NCBI GenBank assembly: GCA_029554865.1
Contig: JAKPUX010000129.1
Coordinates: 1 to 42,467 of the forward strand
DNA from: a bacterium
GTDB taxonomy: Bacteria > Zhuqueibacterota > Zhuqueibacteria > Residuimicrobiales > Residuimicrobiaceae
Reading direction: 5' to 3'
DNA: 42,467 nt
The position numbers and the translations under genes are program-made. The notes under the pieces are model-generated. The model had not been told where the DNA came from. It was given only the letters and a program-made list of their open reading frames with translations, and made no database searches. Of this stretch, positions 33,026 to 40,874 are shown in pieces (the stretch's first letter is position 1; each line of letters starts with the position of its first letter).

Positions 33026-34732
33026 ATGAAGGTAACGATTAATAATAAAGAGTGCTGGGCCAACCCGGGCGAAACCATTCTCACGGTCGCACAGCGCGAG
33101 GGCATCCAGATTCCGACCCTCTGCTATCTCAAGGGCTTCACTCCGACCGGCTCCTGCCGGGTCTGTGTGGTCGAGGTTGAAGGCCAGCGCAACCTCATTC
33201 CCTCCTGTGCCTATCCGGTGACAGAGGGGATGGTGGTTCTGACCAATTCACCCCGCGTGCGCCGTTCCCGCAAGACCATCGTCGAGCTGCTCATCGCCAA
33301 CCATCCCCAGGACTGCCTCACCTGCGTGCGCAACGGCAACTGCGAACTGCAGGATCTGGCGGCGCAGTATGGCGTCCGCGATGTGCGCTACGCAGGCGAA
33401 ATCCGTGGTGGCAAGATCGACGTCGCCAGTCCTTCAATCGAACGCGATCCCGAGAAATGCATCCTCTGTGGCCGCTGCGTGCGTGTCTGCCATGAGGTTC
33501 AGAACGTCGGAGCGATCGATTTCGTCCGCCGCGGCTTCAAGACCGCTGTCGCCCCGGCCATGGATGGCAGTCTCAACGCTATCGCCTGTGTCTTCTGCGG
33601 ACAGTGCATCACCGTCTGTCCGGTCGGGGCCCTGCGCGAAAAGAGCAACGAAAAGATCGCCTGGGAGGCGATCAACAATCCGAAAAAGCATGTCGTCGCC
33701 CAGATCGCTCCGGCCGTCCGCGTCGCCCTTGGTGAAGAGTTCGGCATGGAACCGGGCAGTGTGGTCACCGGCAAGATCGTCGCCGCTCTGCGCCGTCTCG
33801 GCGTGGACCGGGTCTTCGATACCAACTTCGGCGCCGACCTCACCATCATCGAGGAGGCCTCCGAACTCCTCCACCGCGTCAAAGGCGGCGGCAAACTGCC
33901 TCTGCTGACCTCATGCAGCCCGGGCTGGGTCAAGTATATCGAGCACTTTTATCCTGATCTCCTCGGCCACGTCTCCTCCTGCAAGTCCCCACACGAGATG
34001 GAAGGGGCCCTGATCAAATCCTATTACGCGGAGAAGACCGGCATTCCGGCCAAGGACATCTATGTGATCTCGATCATGCCCTGCATCGCCAAAAAATTTG
34101 AGGCCCAGCGCCCCGAATTGAAGGAGGTCTTTGCCGATGTCGACGCTGTGCTCACCACGCGGGAATTGGCGCGCATGATCAAGAATGCCGGTATCGACTT
34201 CACCAAGCTCAATGATGAACATTTTGATGATCCGATGGGCGAATCGACCGGTGCAGCGGCCATTTTCGGCGCTGCCGGCGGAGTCATGGAAGCCGCACTG
34301 CGCACCGCCCACTTTTTCCTCACCGGCAAGGAGATGGACAACGTCGAATTCACCCCGGTGCGCGGCCTGCAGGGGGTGAAGGAGGGCGAGGTCACCATCG
34401 CCGGGCTCACCATTAAAATCGCCGCGGTCAGCGGGCTGAAGAACATCAGCGCCATTCTCGACAAGATCCGCAGCGGTGAGAACACCTACCAGTTCATCGA
34501 GGTGATGGCCTGCCCGAACGGCTGCATCAACGGCGGCGGCCAGCCCATCAACAGCGATCCTGACCGGGTGCGCAAGCGTATGGAGGCCATCTATGCCATC
34601 GACCGCACCCTGCCCAAACGTGCCTCGCACCAGAATGAGGCGGTTATGCGCCTCTACAAGGAGTACCTCGGCGAACCCAACGGCCACAAGGCCCACGAGC
34701 TCCTCCACACCCATTACGTGGAACGTTCCTAG
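33026..34732 (+). CDS. hndD: Catalytic [FeFe] hydrogenase, HydA/HndD type
   Basis: 568 residues; AGAGGA about 6 nt upstream of the ATG. N-terminal [2Fe-2S] (Cys33, 44, 47, 61), His-ligated [4Fe-4S] (His93, Cys97, 100, 106), two [4Fe-4S] (Cys145-155; Cys188-198), then the H-cluster domain. L2 is MPCIAKKFE (Cys353) and L3 is EVMACPNGCINGGGQP (Cys496, Cys500). L1 reads TSCSPGW: Cys297 is at the proton-transfer position, but Ser298 is where C. pasteurianum CpI has the cluster ligand Cys300. A nearby Cys319 (SSCKSP) replaces the CpI Ala. The length matches CpI and HndD (about 575-585). It interconverts protons and H2 using electrons from the NuoE/NuoF-type partners encoded directly upstream. Cytoplasmic, as there is no signal peptide. 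Maturases HydE, HydF and HydG are not in the window. Confidence 0.93.
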   Translation: MKVTINNKECWANPGETILTVAQREGIQIPTLCYLKGFTPTGSCRVCVVEVEGQRNLIPSCAYPVTEGMVVLTNSPRVRRSRKTIVELLIANHPQDCLTCVRNGNCELQDLAAQYGVRDVRYAGEIRGGKIDVASPSIERDPEKCILCGRCVRVCHEVQNVGAIDFVRRGFKTAVAPAMDGSLNAIACVFCGQCITVCPVGALREKSNEKIAWEAINNPKKHVVAQIAPAVRVALGEEFGMEPGSVVTGKIVAALRRLGVDRVFDTNFGADLTIIEEASELLHRVKGGGKLPLLTSCSPGWVKYIEHFYPDLLGHVSSCKSPHEMEGALIKSYYAEKTGIPAKDIYVISIMPCIAKKFEAQRPELKEVFADVDAVLTTRELARMIKNAGIDFTKLNDEHFDDPMGESTGAAAIFGAAGGVMEAALRTAHFFLTGKEMDNVEFTPVRGLQGVKEGEVTIAGLTIKIAAVSGLKNISAILDKIRSGENTYQFIEVMACPNGCINGGGQPINSDPDRVRKRMEAIYAIDRTLPKRASHQNEAVMRLYKEYLGEPNGHKAHELLHTHYVERS

Positions 34733-34756
34733 CCTTAAACCGGCAAGGATGGCTTT

Positions 34757-36808
34757 ATGTCCGTCATATGGACCATAGAAGAACGCTGTAAAAGCTGCTA
34801 TTCCTGCATCCGTGAATGCCCCGCCAAGGCCATCATGGTCGTCAAGGGCCAGGCCAAGGTCGTCGAAGAACTTTGCCTGGGCTGCGGCCACTGCGTGCGC
34901 GTCTGCACCCAGGGGGCCAAGGCGGTCAAGAGCGGCGTGGAGGCGGTAGAGCGCTTTCTCAAGGGCAGCCATCCTGTCGTCGCCATGATCGCCCCCTCTT
35001 TTCCGGCCGGCTTGCCGGGAGTGGAGGGGGAGCAGCTCTCAGGCGCCCTGCGCAAGGCCGGATTCAGCCATGTGGTCGAAGTCGCCTTCGGCGCAGACCT
35101 GATCAATCGGGAATACTACCGCCTGGTCAACTCCAAACAAACCCAGGACGGCCGTGAGATCGCCCTCCCCCTGATTACCAGCTCCTGCCCGGCCATTTAT
35201 GAACTGGTCGAGCGCACGGCCCCGGACCTGGTGCCCAACCTCGCCCCGATCGTCAGTCCCATGATCGCCATGGGAAGGGTGGTTCGCCGCTGCTACGGCG
35301 AGGAGGTCAGGACGGTCTTCATCGGCCCCTGCACAGCCAAAAAGGTCGAAATGCTCGATCCTGAGGTCTCCGATGCCGTGGATGAGGTGCTCACCTTTGC
35401 TGAGTTGAAGGAACTGTGGAAACACCTCGACATCGATCCCGCCCAGGCTGAACCGGCCGGATTCGATCCGCCCCACGCTTATCTCGGACGCCTCTATCCG
35501 GTTTCCGGAGGGCTCTTGCGCAGCGCAGGCCTCCCCTTCGACCTGATGAACAACGAGGTGGTGGTCACCGAGGGCAAACAGCGCGTCCTCAATCTGCTCG
35601 ACAGCCTTAAAAATAATGAGGTCAAGGCCAGTCTGGTCGACATCCTCTTTTGCGAAGGCTGCATCAGCGGGCCGTTCACGGATACCTCGCTGAACTTTTT
35701 CACCCGCAAGCAAAAGATCGTTTCTTACACCGATTCCCTGCGCATGCATACCAACTATGCAGAGTGGAAGAAGGCGATCCTGCAGTACCAGGATGTCGTC
35801 ATCCGCCGCTCCTTCCATCCCATGGTCAAGGAGAAACCGGAACCCACAGAAGACGAGATCAGGCTGATCCTCAAGGAGATCAAGAAAGCCATCTCCTCCG
35901 ATGAACTCAACTGCGGGGCCTGCGGCTATGAAACCTGCCGTGAATACGCCAAAGCGGTCTTCCAGGGCTTTGCGGAAGAGGAGATGTGCCTGCCCTACGT
36001 CATCGAGGAGCTTCAGCATACCCAGAAAGAACTTCAGGAATCCCTGCGCGATCTGGCCGAAGCCCAGGAGCAGCTCATTCAGCACGAGAAACTGGCCTCG
36101 ATCGGGCAGCTGGCAGCTGGTGTGGCCCACGAAGTCAACAATCCCCTCGGTTCGATCATGCTTTACGCCCATCTCCTCCTCCAGCAGTTGAAGGAGGATG
36201 ACCAGAAGAGCAAGGATCTGCACTTCATCATGGATGAGGCCAAGCGCTGCCAGAAGATCGTCGCCGGGCTGCTCAATTTCGCTCGTCAGGGCAAGCTCAA
36301 TCTGCGCAAGGTGGCCCTGCAGGAGATTCTCGACAAGCTCGTCTCCGTGGCTTTCAATCAGCCCCTTTTCCGCATGACCCAGGTGGTGACCCGGTTCGAA
36401 CCGGATTTGCCGCCCATCGAGGTCGATTACGACCAGATTTACCAGGTTTTTCTCAATCTGGCGGTCAACGCCGCCGAAGCCATGCCTGAGGGCGGTGTTC
36501 TGACCATCCAGGCCGCACTCACCCCGGACCGGCAATCGATGCGCGTCGCCTTTTGCGACACCGGCATCGGCATCCCGGCGGAGAACATGAACAAGCTGTT
36601 CACCCCCTTCTTCACCACCAAGCAGATCGGCAAGGGGACCGGCCTCGGCCTGGCCATCGCCTATGGCATTATCAAAATGCACCGCGGCAGCATCACCGTC
36701 AGGAGCGAGCCCCATCAAGGCTCCACATTTACGGTTGAGCTGCCGATTCAGAATACGGTCCACACAAATGCTTTCGATTTCAAAGCCGTGCAGGAGAGCA
36801 TGAAATGA
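34757..36808 (+). CDS. Sensory [FeFe]-hydrogenase-like domain fused to a histidine kinase
   Basis: 683 residues, soluble. Order: two-[4Fe-4S] ferredoxin domain 1-58 (Cys11, 14, 17, 21 and CLGCGHCVRVC); [FeFe]-hydrogenase large-subunit domain about 70-370; Fes-type [4Fe-4S] domain with Cys386, 389, 394, 411 (CGACGYETC); coiled coil about 418-445; HisKA with His458 in VAHEVNNPLG; HATPase with NLAVNAAEAM, DTGIGIP and GKGTGLGLAI. H-cluster motifs: L1 TSSCPA (Cys144 kept, the proton-transfer Cys changed to Ser143), L2 GPCTAKK (Cys192), L3 FCEGCISG (Cys299, Cys302, CxxC instead of CxxxC). All four ligand cysteines exist, but the motifs are sensory rather than catalytic in type. The probable role is to control autophosphorylation by H2 or Fe-S redox state. 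It starts 24 bp after the catalytic subunit, and its stop overlaps the next receiver gene (ATGA). Confidence 0.9.
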   Translation: MSVIWTIEERCKSCYSCIRECPAKAIMVVKGQAKVVEELCLGCGHCVRVCTQGAKAVKSGVEAVERFLKGSHPVVAMIAPSFPAGLPGVEGEQLSGALRKAGFSHVVEVAFGADLINREYYRLVNSKQTQDGREIALPLITSSCPAIYELVERTAPDLVPNLAPIVSPMIAMGRVVRRCYGEEVRTVFIGPCTAKKVEMLDPEVSDAVDEVLTFAELKELWKHLDIDPAQAEPAGFDPPHAYLGRLYPVSGGLLRSAGLPFDLMNNEVVVTEGKQRVLNLLDSLKNNEVKASLVDILFCEGCISGPFTDTSLNFFTRKQKIVSYTDSLRMHTNYAEWKKAILQYQDVVIRRSFHPMVKEKPEPTEDEIRLILKEIKKAISSDELNCGACGYETCREYAKAVFQGFAEEEMCLPYVIEELQHTQKELQESLRDLAEAQEQLIQHEKLASIGQLAAGVAHEVNNPLGSIMLYAHLLLQQLKEDDQKSKDLHFIMDEAKRCQKIVAGLLNFARQGKLNLRKVALQEILDKLVSVAFNQPLFRMTQVVTRFEPDLPPIEVDYDQIYQVFLNLAVNAAEAMPEGGVLTIQAALTPDRQSMRVAFCDTGIGIPAENMNKLFTPFFTTKQIGKGTGLGLAIAYGIIKMHRGSITVRSEPHQGSTFTVELPIQNTVHTNAFDFKAVQESMK

Positions 36809-37194
36809 GCAAAAAAATCTTGTTGATAGACGATGACATCGATATCGTCGAATTAAATCGCGCCCTTCTCACCATGGCCGGCTATGAGGTAGTGACCGCC
36901 TTCAGCGGCGCCGAGGGGCTGGAAAAGGTGGTCGCGGAGCGCCCGGATCTGGTCATTTTGGACGTGATGATGAGCACGGTCGGGGAAGGCTTTGAAGTGG
37001 CGCGGCAGATTCGCAAAAACCAGGAGATCCGCCACACCCCCATTCTGATGCTCACCGGCGTAAACCGGGAGCATCCCTTCAATCTGCGCATCGGACCCGA
37101 CGTTGAGTGGAATCCGGTGGACAGCTTTATAGAAAAGCCTGTCCAGAAAGAGGTCCTCCTCGCCAAGGTCAACGCCATGCTGCAGGATAATTAA
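36805..37194 (+). CDS. Stand-alone response-regulator receiver
   Basis: 129 residues. The ATG overlaps the stop of the hydrogenase-like kinase by 4 bp, which implies translational coupling and makes this its first-choice phospho-acceptor. Acidic pair Asp9-Asp10, phospho-Asp53 and Lys111 in FIEKPV are present. An insertion of about a dozen residues (NREHPFNLRIGPDVEWNPVD) separates the fourth strand from the Lys motif, longer than in CheY. There is no output domain, so it may work in a phosphorelay or by protein contact. Confidence 0.9.
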   Translation: MSKKILLIDDDIDIVELNRALLTMAGYEVVTAFSGAEGLEKVVAERPDLVILDVMMSTVGEGFEVARQIRKNQEIRHTPILMLTGVNREHPFNLRIGPDVEWNPVDSFIEKPVQKEVLLAKVNAMLQDN

Positions 37195-37220
37195 CATTGA
37201 AAAAGGAAGATACCAGCGCC

Positions 37221-37634
37221 ATGAAGAAAAAAATCATGATGGTCGATGACGACTATGATCTGCTGCAGATCTACGTTCCGGTGCTCGAAAAGGCCGGTTT
37301 TGAGGTGGCGACGGCCAATACCGCCGCTGAGGGACTTGAGCTGTTCAAAACCTTTCTCCCCGACCTGGTGATGGTCGATCTGGCCATGGAGCATTTTGAC
37401 TCGGGTTTTGTCCTCTGCCACCGCATCAAGACCCTGCCCGAGGGGGCTCAGACCCCGGTGGTGATCATGACCGCGGCCAGCCATGAGACTGGCATCCGCT
37501 TCTCCACCCAGACCGAGGAGGAGCGCAAATGGATCCAGGCCGACGAATACCTGGACAAGCCAATTCCTCCGCGCGAGCTGCTCGCCTTCATCAAGGAGCG
37601 CTTCTTCGAGACCCCCGAGTCCCAGCAGCACTGA
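37221..37634 (+). CDS. Second stand-alone response-regulator receiver
   Basis: 137 residues from ATG 37221, 26 bp after the first receiver; AAGGAAG lies somewhat far upstream (about 11 nt), and a TTG at 37197 is a possible earlier start. Acidic pair Asp9-Asp10, phospho-Asp53 and Lys113 in YLDKP are present. Like its neighbour it has an insertion before the Lys motif (SHETGIRFSTQTEEERKW), so the two look like diverged relatives. There is no output domain. Its tandem placement suggests a multi-step relay fed by the hydrogenase-like kinase. Confidence 0.88.
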   Translation: MKKKIMMVDDDYDLLQIYVPVLEKAGFEVATANTAAEGLELFKTFLPDLVMVDLAMEHFDSGFVLCHRIKTLPEGAQTPVVIMTAASHETGIRFSTQTEEERKWIQADEYLDKPIPPRELLAFIKERFFETPESQQH

Positions 37635-37642
37635 ACGCACAC

Positions 37643-37687
37643 AGGCAGCACCCCCGCCAATGCAAAAAAACGGCGCAGGTGCTGCCT
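37643..37687 (+). repeat. Intra-operon hairpin between receiver genes
   Basis: AGGCAGCACC (37643-37652) and GGTGCTGCCT (37678-37687) are perfectly complementary, with an additional inner CCGCC/GGCG pairing and an A7 run in the loop. There is no T run, so it is not a standard terminator; an mRNA processing or stability element is possible. It sits in the 84-bp gap before the receiver-PAS-kinase gene. Confidence 0.55.
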
Positions 37688-37718
37688 TCGCGCATAACCC
37701 TTCACTCAGTGGGCAGGC

Positions 37719-39197
37719 ATGAAGATCGAACGCGCAAATATCCTCGTTGTTGACGACGAATTCGGCATGAGGGAGGGCATTCGGCGCCTCTTTGAGGCCC
37801 AGGGCCACAGGGTCGAGACCGCTGAAACGGGACGCAACGGGATCGACAAAGGGACCGCCGAAGAGTTCGATATCTACTTCCTCGACCTCAAGATAGGCGA
37901 TATCGACGGGGTGGAGGTCCTCGGCGCCATCAAGGCCCATTTCCCTGAAGCGATCTGCGTCATCTGCACAGCGTATGCCTCCATCGAAACAGCCGTCGAG
38001 ACCACCAGGCTGGGCGCTTATAACTACATCGCCAAGCCCTTCGCCCCGGAAGAGATACAGCTCGTCTTCGACCGCGCTATCGAGAGGCGCTGGTATATCC
38101 TCGAAGCGCGCCAGCTCAGGGCCGAACAGGAGAGGCGCCTGCTTGAAATTACGCAGGAAAAGTCCCGTATCCGCACCATCATCAATTCGATCGCCGATGG
38201 CATCGTCGTGCTCAATCAGGATGAGGAGGTGGTCCTCTTCAATCCACAGTTCCCCCGGCTGCTCGAACTCGATAAGGAACTGGTCATCGGCCGTTCCATC
38301 CGCGAGGTGCTGCCGGAGCCCTATCAGGAGCTGATCGCCGACATCTTTCGGCAAAAGGACAGCCTGCAGGCCCTTCAACAGGAATTCATCATTCATCCCC
38401 CGGCAAAACTGGTCGTCATGGCCAACACCACCACCATCCGCGACGATCAGAACCGCTTGATCGGCTACGTCTCCGTCCTTCGCGACATCTCTGAACTCAA
38501 ACAACTCGAACTGCTCAAATCCCAGTTCGTCAATATGGCCGCCCATGAGCTCAAGGCGCCCTTGACCGCCATCCAGGGTTTTCTTGAGATGGTCGTCGAC
38601 AAAACCCTCGGTGATGAACCCGAAACCTATGACAACTATCTCCGCCGCTCTCTGGAGCGCAGCAAGACTCTGATCACCCTCATCAACGACCTGCTCAACA
38701 TCTCACGCATCCAGGCCGGCAAGATCCGCCGCGAGATCGAACGCCTGGATCTCTCCCAGCAGGCCCACTCCGCCGCCGATTTCTTCGCCAATGAAATTGA
38801 AAAACACGAACTGACCCTTGAGACCGAATTCGCCGATGGGCTGGTCATCGACGCCGACCGCGAGGAGATCCAGCGACTCCTCACCAATCTGATCTCCAAC
38901 GCCATCAAGTACAACCGCCCCCAGGGCTCCGTCACCCTGCGTACCAGCCGGGAAAAGGGTTATGCCCGGCTGGACGTGAGCGACACCGGCATCGGCATGA
39001 AGCCGGAGGAGAAGGAGCGCCTCTTCGAGGAATTTTTCCGCGCCAAGAACCCCCATACCCGCAGCATCACCGGCACCGGACTGGGGCTCACCCTGGTTAA
39101 AAAGATCGTCGACAGCTACGCAGGACGCATCGAGGCGGAATCCGAATACGAAAAGGGCACCACCTTCACCCTTTATCTCCCCCTCGCTGAGCGATAA
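37719..39197 (+). CDS. Receiver-PAS-histidine kinase
   Basis: 492 residues, soluble. Receiver 7-120 (Asp12-Asp13, phospho-Asp56, Thr84, Lys106), PAS domain about 150-258, HisKA with His276 in AAHELKAPLTAI, and HATPase with NLISNAIKYN, DTGIGM and GTGLGLTLV. With the receiver first, it looks built to be controlled by phosphate arriving from another kinase and then to phosphorylate a further receiver. In this operon the likely upstream donor is the hydrogenase-like kinase and a likely acceptor is an NtrC-type regulator or one of the free receivers; both are inferred. It ends the signalling block; a 134-bp gap follows. Confidence 0.9.
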   Translation: MKIERANILVVDDEFGMREGIRRLFEAQGHRVETAETGRNGIDKGTAEEFDIYFLDLKIGDIDGVEVLGAIKAHFPEAICVICTAYASIETAVETTRLGAYNYIAKPFAPEEIQLVFDRAIERRWYILEARQLRAEQERRLLEITQEKSRIRTIINSIADGIVVLNQDEEVVLFNPQFPRLLELDKELVIGRSIREVLPEPYQELIADIFRQKDSLQALQQEFIIHPPAKLVVMANTTTIRDDQNRLIGYVSVLRDISELKQLELLKSQFVNMAAHELKAPLTAIQGFLEMVVDKTLGDEPETYDNYLRRSLERSKTLITLINDLLNISRIQAGKIRREIERLDLSQQAHSAADFFANEIEKHELTLETEFADGLVIDADREEIQRLLTNLISNAIKYNRPQGSVTLRTSREKGYARLDVSDTGIGMKPEEKERLFEEFFRAKNPHTRSITGTGLGLTLVKKIVDSYAGRIEAESEYEKGTTFTLYLPLAER

Positions 39198-39331
39198 AAG
39201 GAGGTCTGCCGATTTATTTTCTTTCTTCTTTGCTAAAATTTACTTATTTTTGCACCTGTGCGGTCCTCTCGGAGCCTGATTCCGTGCTCCTCACTGGCTA
39301 ACCCAAACGGTGAATTTGCAGGATGACCATT

Positions 39332-40519
39332 ATGCTTGATCAGGCCTTCACCGGCGCTGAAGCATATCGTGTACATTTAACTTTTCCATTCATCGCTATT
39401 TCAGGCAGCAATGGCAAGACGACGGTCAAGGCCATGCTCGCTCATATCCTGCGCAAGGTCGGGCGGGTATACGAGTTCTCCGGTGACTCGGACACCGCCG
39501 CTGAGATCGCTCGGGAACTTGCCGCCATCCAGACCCCACAGGATTGGGCCGTGCTGAAAATCGGCGCCGCCATCCCCGGTGAGAGCCGCACCGCCGCACG
39601 CTTGATTCAACCCAGCATGGCGATCATTACCAACGTCGGCGAAGCCCACCTCGACCACTATGAAGGCATCGAGGCCATCGCCGACGCCAAGCTCGAACTC
39701 CTCAACGCCCTCTCACCCAGCGGCATCGCCATCCTAAACCGCGACAATGAGTATACCCGCCTCATGGGACTCAAACTGGCCGGAAAAGTGCTCTATTACG
39801 GCCTGAGTCCGGTCTCGGACTATTTCGCCGATTCGATCCAGCATCTCGGACCGGAGGGCACTGCCTTCACCATTCACAGCCGAGGCGGGGAAAAGGTGAG
39901 CATCAGGATGGCCCTCTACTCCCTCGGAGATGTCTATAACGCCCTCGCTGCCTACGCCGCAGCCGCCGAGCTTGGTATACCACCCGGCATCATCAAAAAC
40001 AGCCTCGAGACCGGTTTTACCCTTCCAGAAGGCCGCGGCCGACTGCACTCCTTCCCCGGCCTGCACATCCTCGATGATACCCACGACGCTACACCCCAGT
40101 CTTTCTATAAATCGACCAAATCCCTGATCAACTTCCGCCGCCACGCTAAACGGCTCATCTTCGTCATGGGCAAGATGACCGAAATCGGCGGCCAGACCCG
40201 GGTGATGCACACCATGATGGGCCACTACCTCGCCGGCATGCCCATCGACGTCGCCGTGCTGGTCGGTGAATACGCCAGCGCTGCCGCCTCCGCCATCGCC
40301 GCCGCTACAGGCCGGCGAAAACGGGTCGTCACCTGCACAACGGTCGAGGAGGCGTGCACCTGGCTGCGGCAGAACCTCAAAGCCGGGGACGTCGTCCTCG
40401 TGGAAGGAGGGGAGACCAACGACATGGCTGCCATTGTTCGCGACCTTGTCCGCTTCGGCAGTGAATCAGGGGGGCGCTCAATATCCACTAATCCACGTAT
40501 CAATTCGATAGTACAGTAA
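39332..40519 (+). CDS. MurF-like Mur-family ligase lacking the N-terminal substrate domain
   Basis: 395 residues from ATG 39332, chosen because AGGA lies 8 nt upstream; ATG 39323 is 9 bp earlier. It has the central ATP-binding Mur domain with P-loop GSNGKTT (25-31), NVGEAHLDHYEG and NRDNEYT (like MurF/MurE), and the C-terminal ligase domain with ILDDTHDATPQS (family: DxYNAxP) and LVEGG near the end. The N-terminal UDP-MurNAc-peptide domain of true MurF (about 80 residues) is missing, and DTHDATP lacks the usual Asn, so the substrate is probably not the normal murein precursor. No other cell-wall genes are near; it sits between the signalling block and the DRTGG/PHP/HATPase trio of the hydrogenase locus. 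The downstream gene starts 10 bp after its stop. Confidence 0.82.
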   Translation: MLDQAFTGAEAYRVHLTFPFIAISGSNGKTTVKAMLAHILRKVGRVYEFSGDSDTAAEIARELAAIQTPQDWAVLKIGAAIPGESRTAARLIQPSMAIITNVGEAHLDHYEGIEAIADAKLELLNALSPSGIAILNRDNEYTRLMGLKLAGKVLYYGLSPVSDYFADSIQHLGPEGTAFTIHSRGGEKVSIRMALYSLGDVYNALAAYAAAAELGIPPGIIKNSLETGFTLPEGRGRLHSFPGLHILDDTHDATPQSFYKSTKSLINFRRHAKRLIFVMGKMTEIGGQTRVMHTMMGHYLAGMPIDVAVLVGEYASAAASAIAAATGRRKRVVTCTTVEEACTWLRQNLKAGDVVLVEGGETNDMAAIVRDLVRFGSESGGRSISTNPRINSIVQ

Positions 40520-40529
40520 AGACGAAACC

Positions 40530-40874
40530 ATGGAATTTACAAAAATACTTGAAGAAATACCTTCAAACTGCCTTACAATGGCTAGTTCCAGAGAACGAGA
40601 TGTATCATCGGTCTGCATCTCGGACATCCTCAGCGATGTCATGGCCAAGGTGCCTCGGGACGCAATCTGGATCACCAATCAGGCCCATGAAAATGTCATC
40701 GCTATCGCCTTTTTCAAGGAGCTGACGGCAGTCATTTTCACCAACGGCGCCGTGCCCGCCATGGATGCGATCGACAAGGCCAATATCAAAAAGATCGCCC
40801 TGTACAGCTGCGACCTGAACGCCTTCGATATCGCGGGCCGACTCTATACCCTGGGTCTGCGCGGGAGCTACTGA
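40530..40874 (+). CDS. DRTGG-domain protein of the hydrogenase locus
   Basis: 114 residues. The sequence VSSVCISDILSDVMAKVPRDAIWITNQAHENVIAIA, with the strand-helix repeats after it (FFKELTAVIFTNGAVPAMDAIDKANIKKIALYS), matches the small DRTGG-like proteins encoded beside [FeFe] hydrogenases of Clostridia and Thermotogae. Function is unknown; a nucleotide- or ligand-binding regulatory role is supposed for the DRTGG fold. Its stop codon abuts the ATG of the PHP gene, so the two are coupled. Confidence 0.78.
   Translation: MEFTKILEEIPSNCLTMASSRERDVSSVCISDILSDVMAKVPRDAIWITNQAHENVIAIAFFKELTAVIFTNGAVPAMDAIDKANIKKIALYSCDLNAFDIAGRLYTLGLRGSY

Noticed and set aside
31018-33105. Antisense open frame of 695 codons opposite the NuoF-type gene
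   Set aside because: The sense frame is an unmistakable NuoF protein; the antisense translation is low-complexity and matches nothing.
35039-36763. Antisense open frame of 574 codons opposite the hydrogenase-like kinase
   Set aside because: Same shadow effect; the sense frame carries all conserved motifs.
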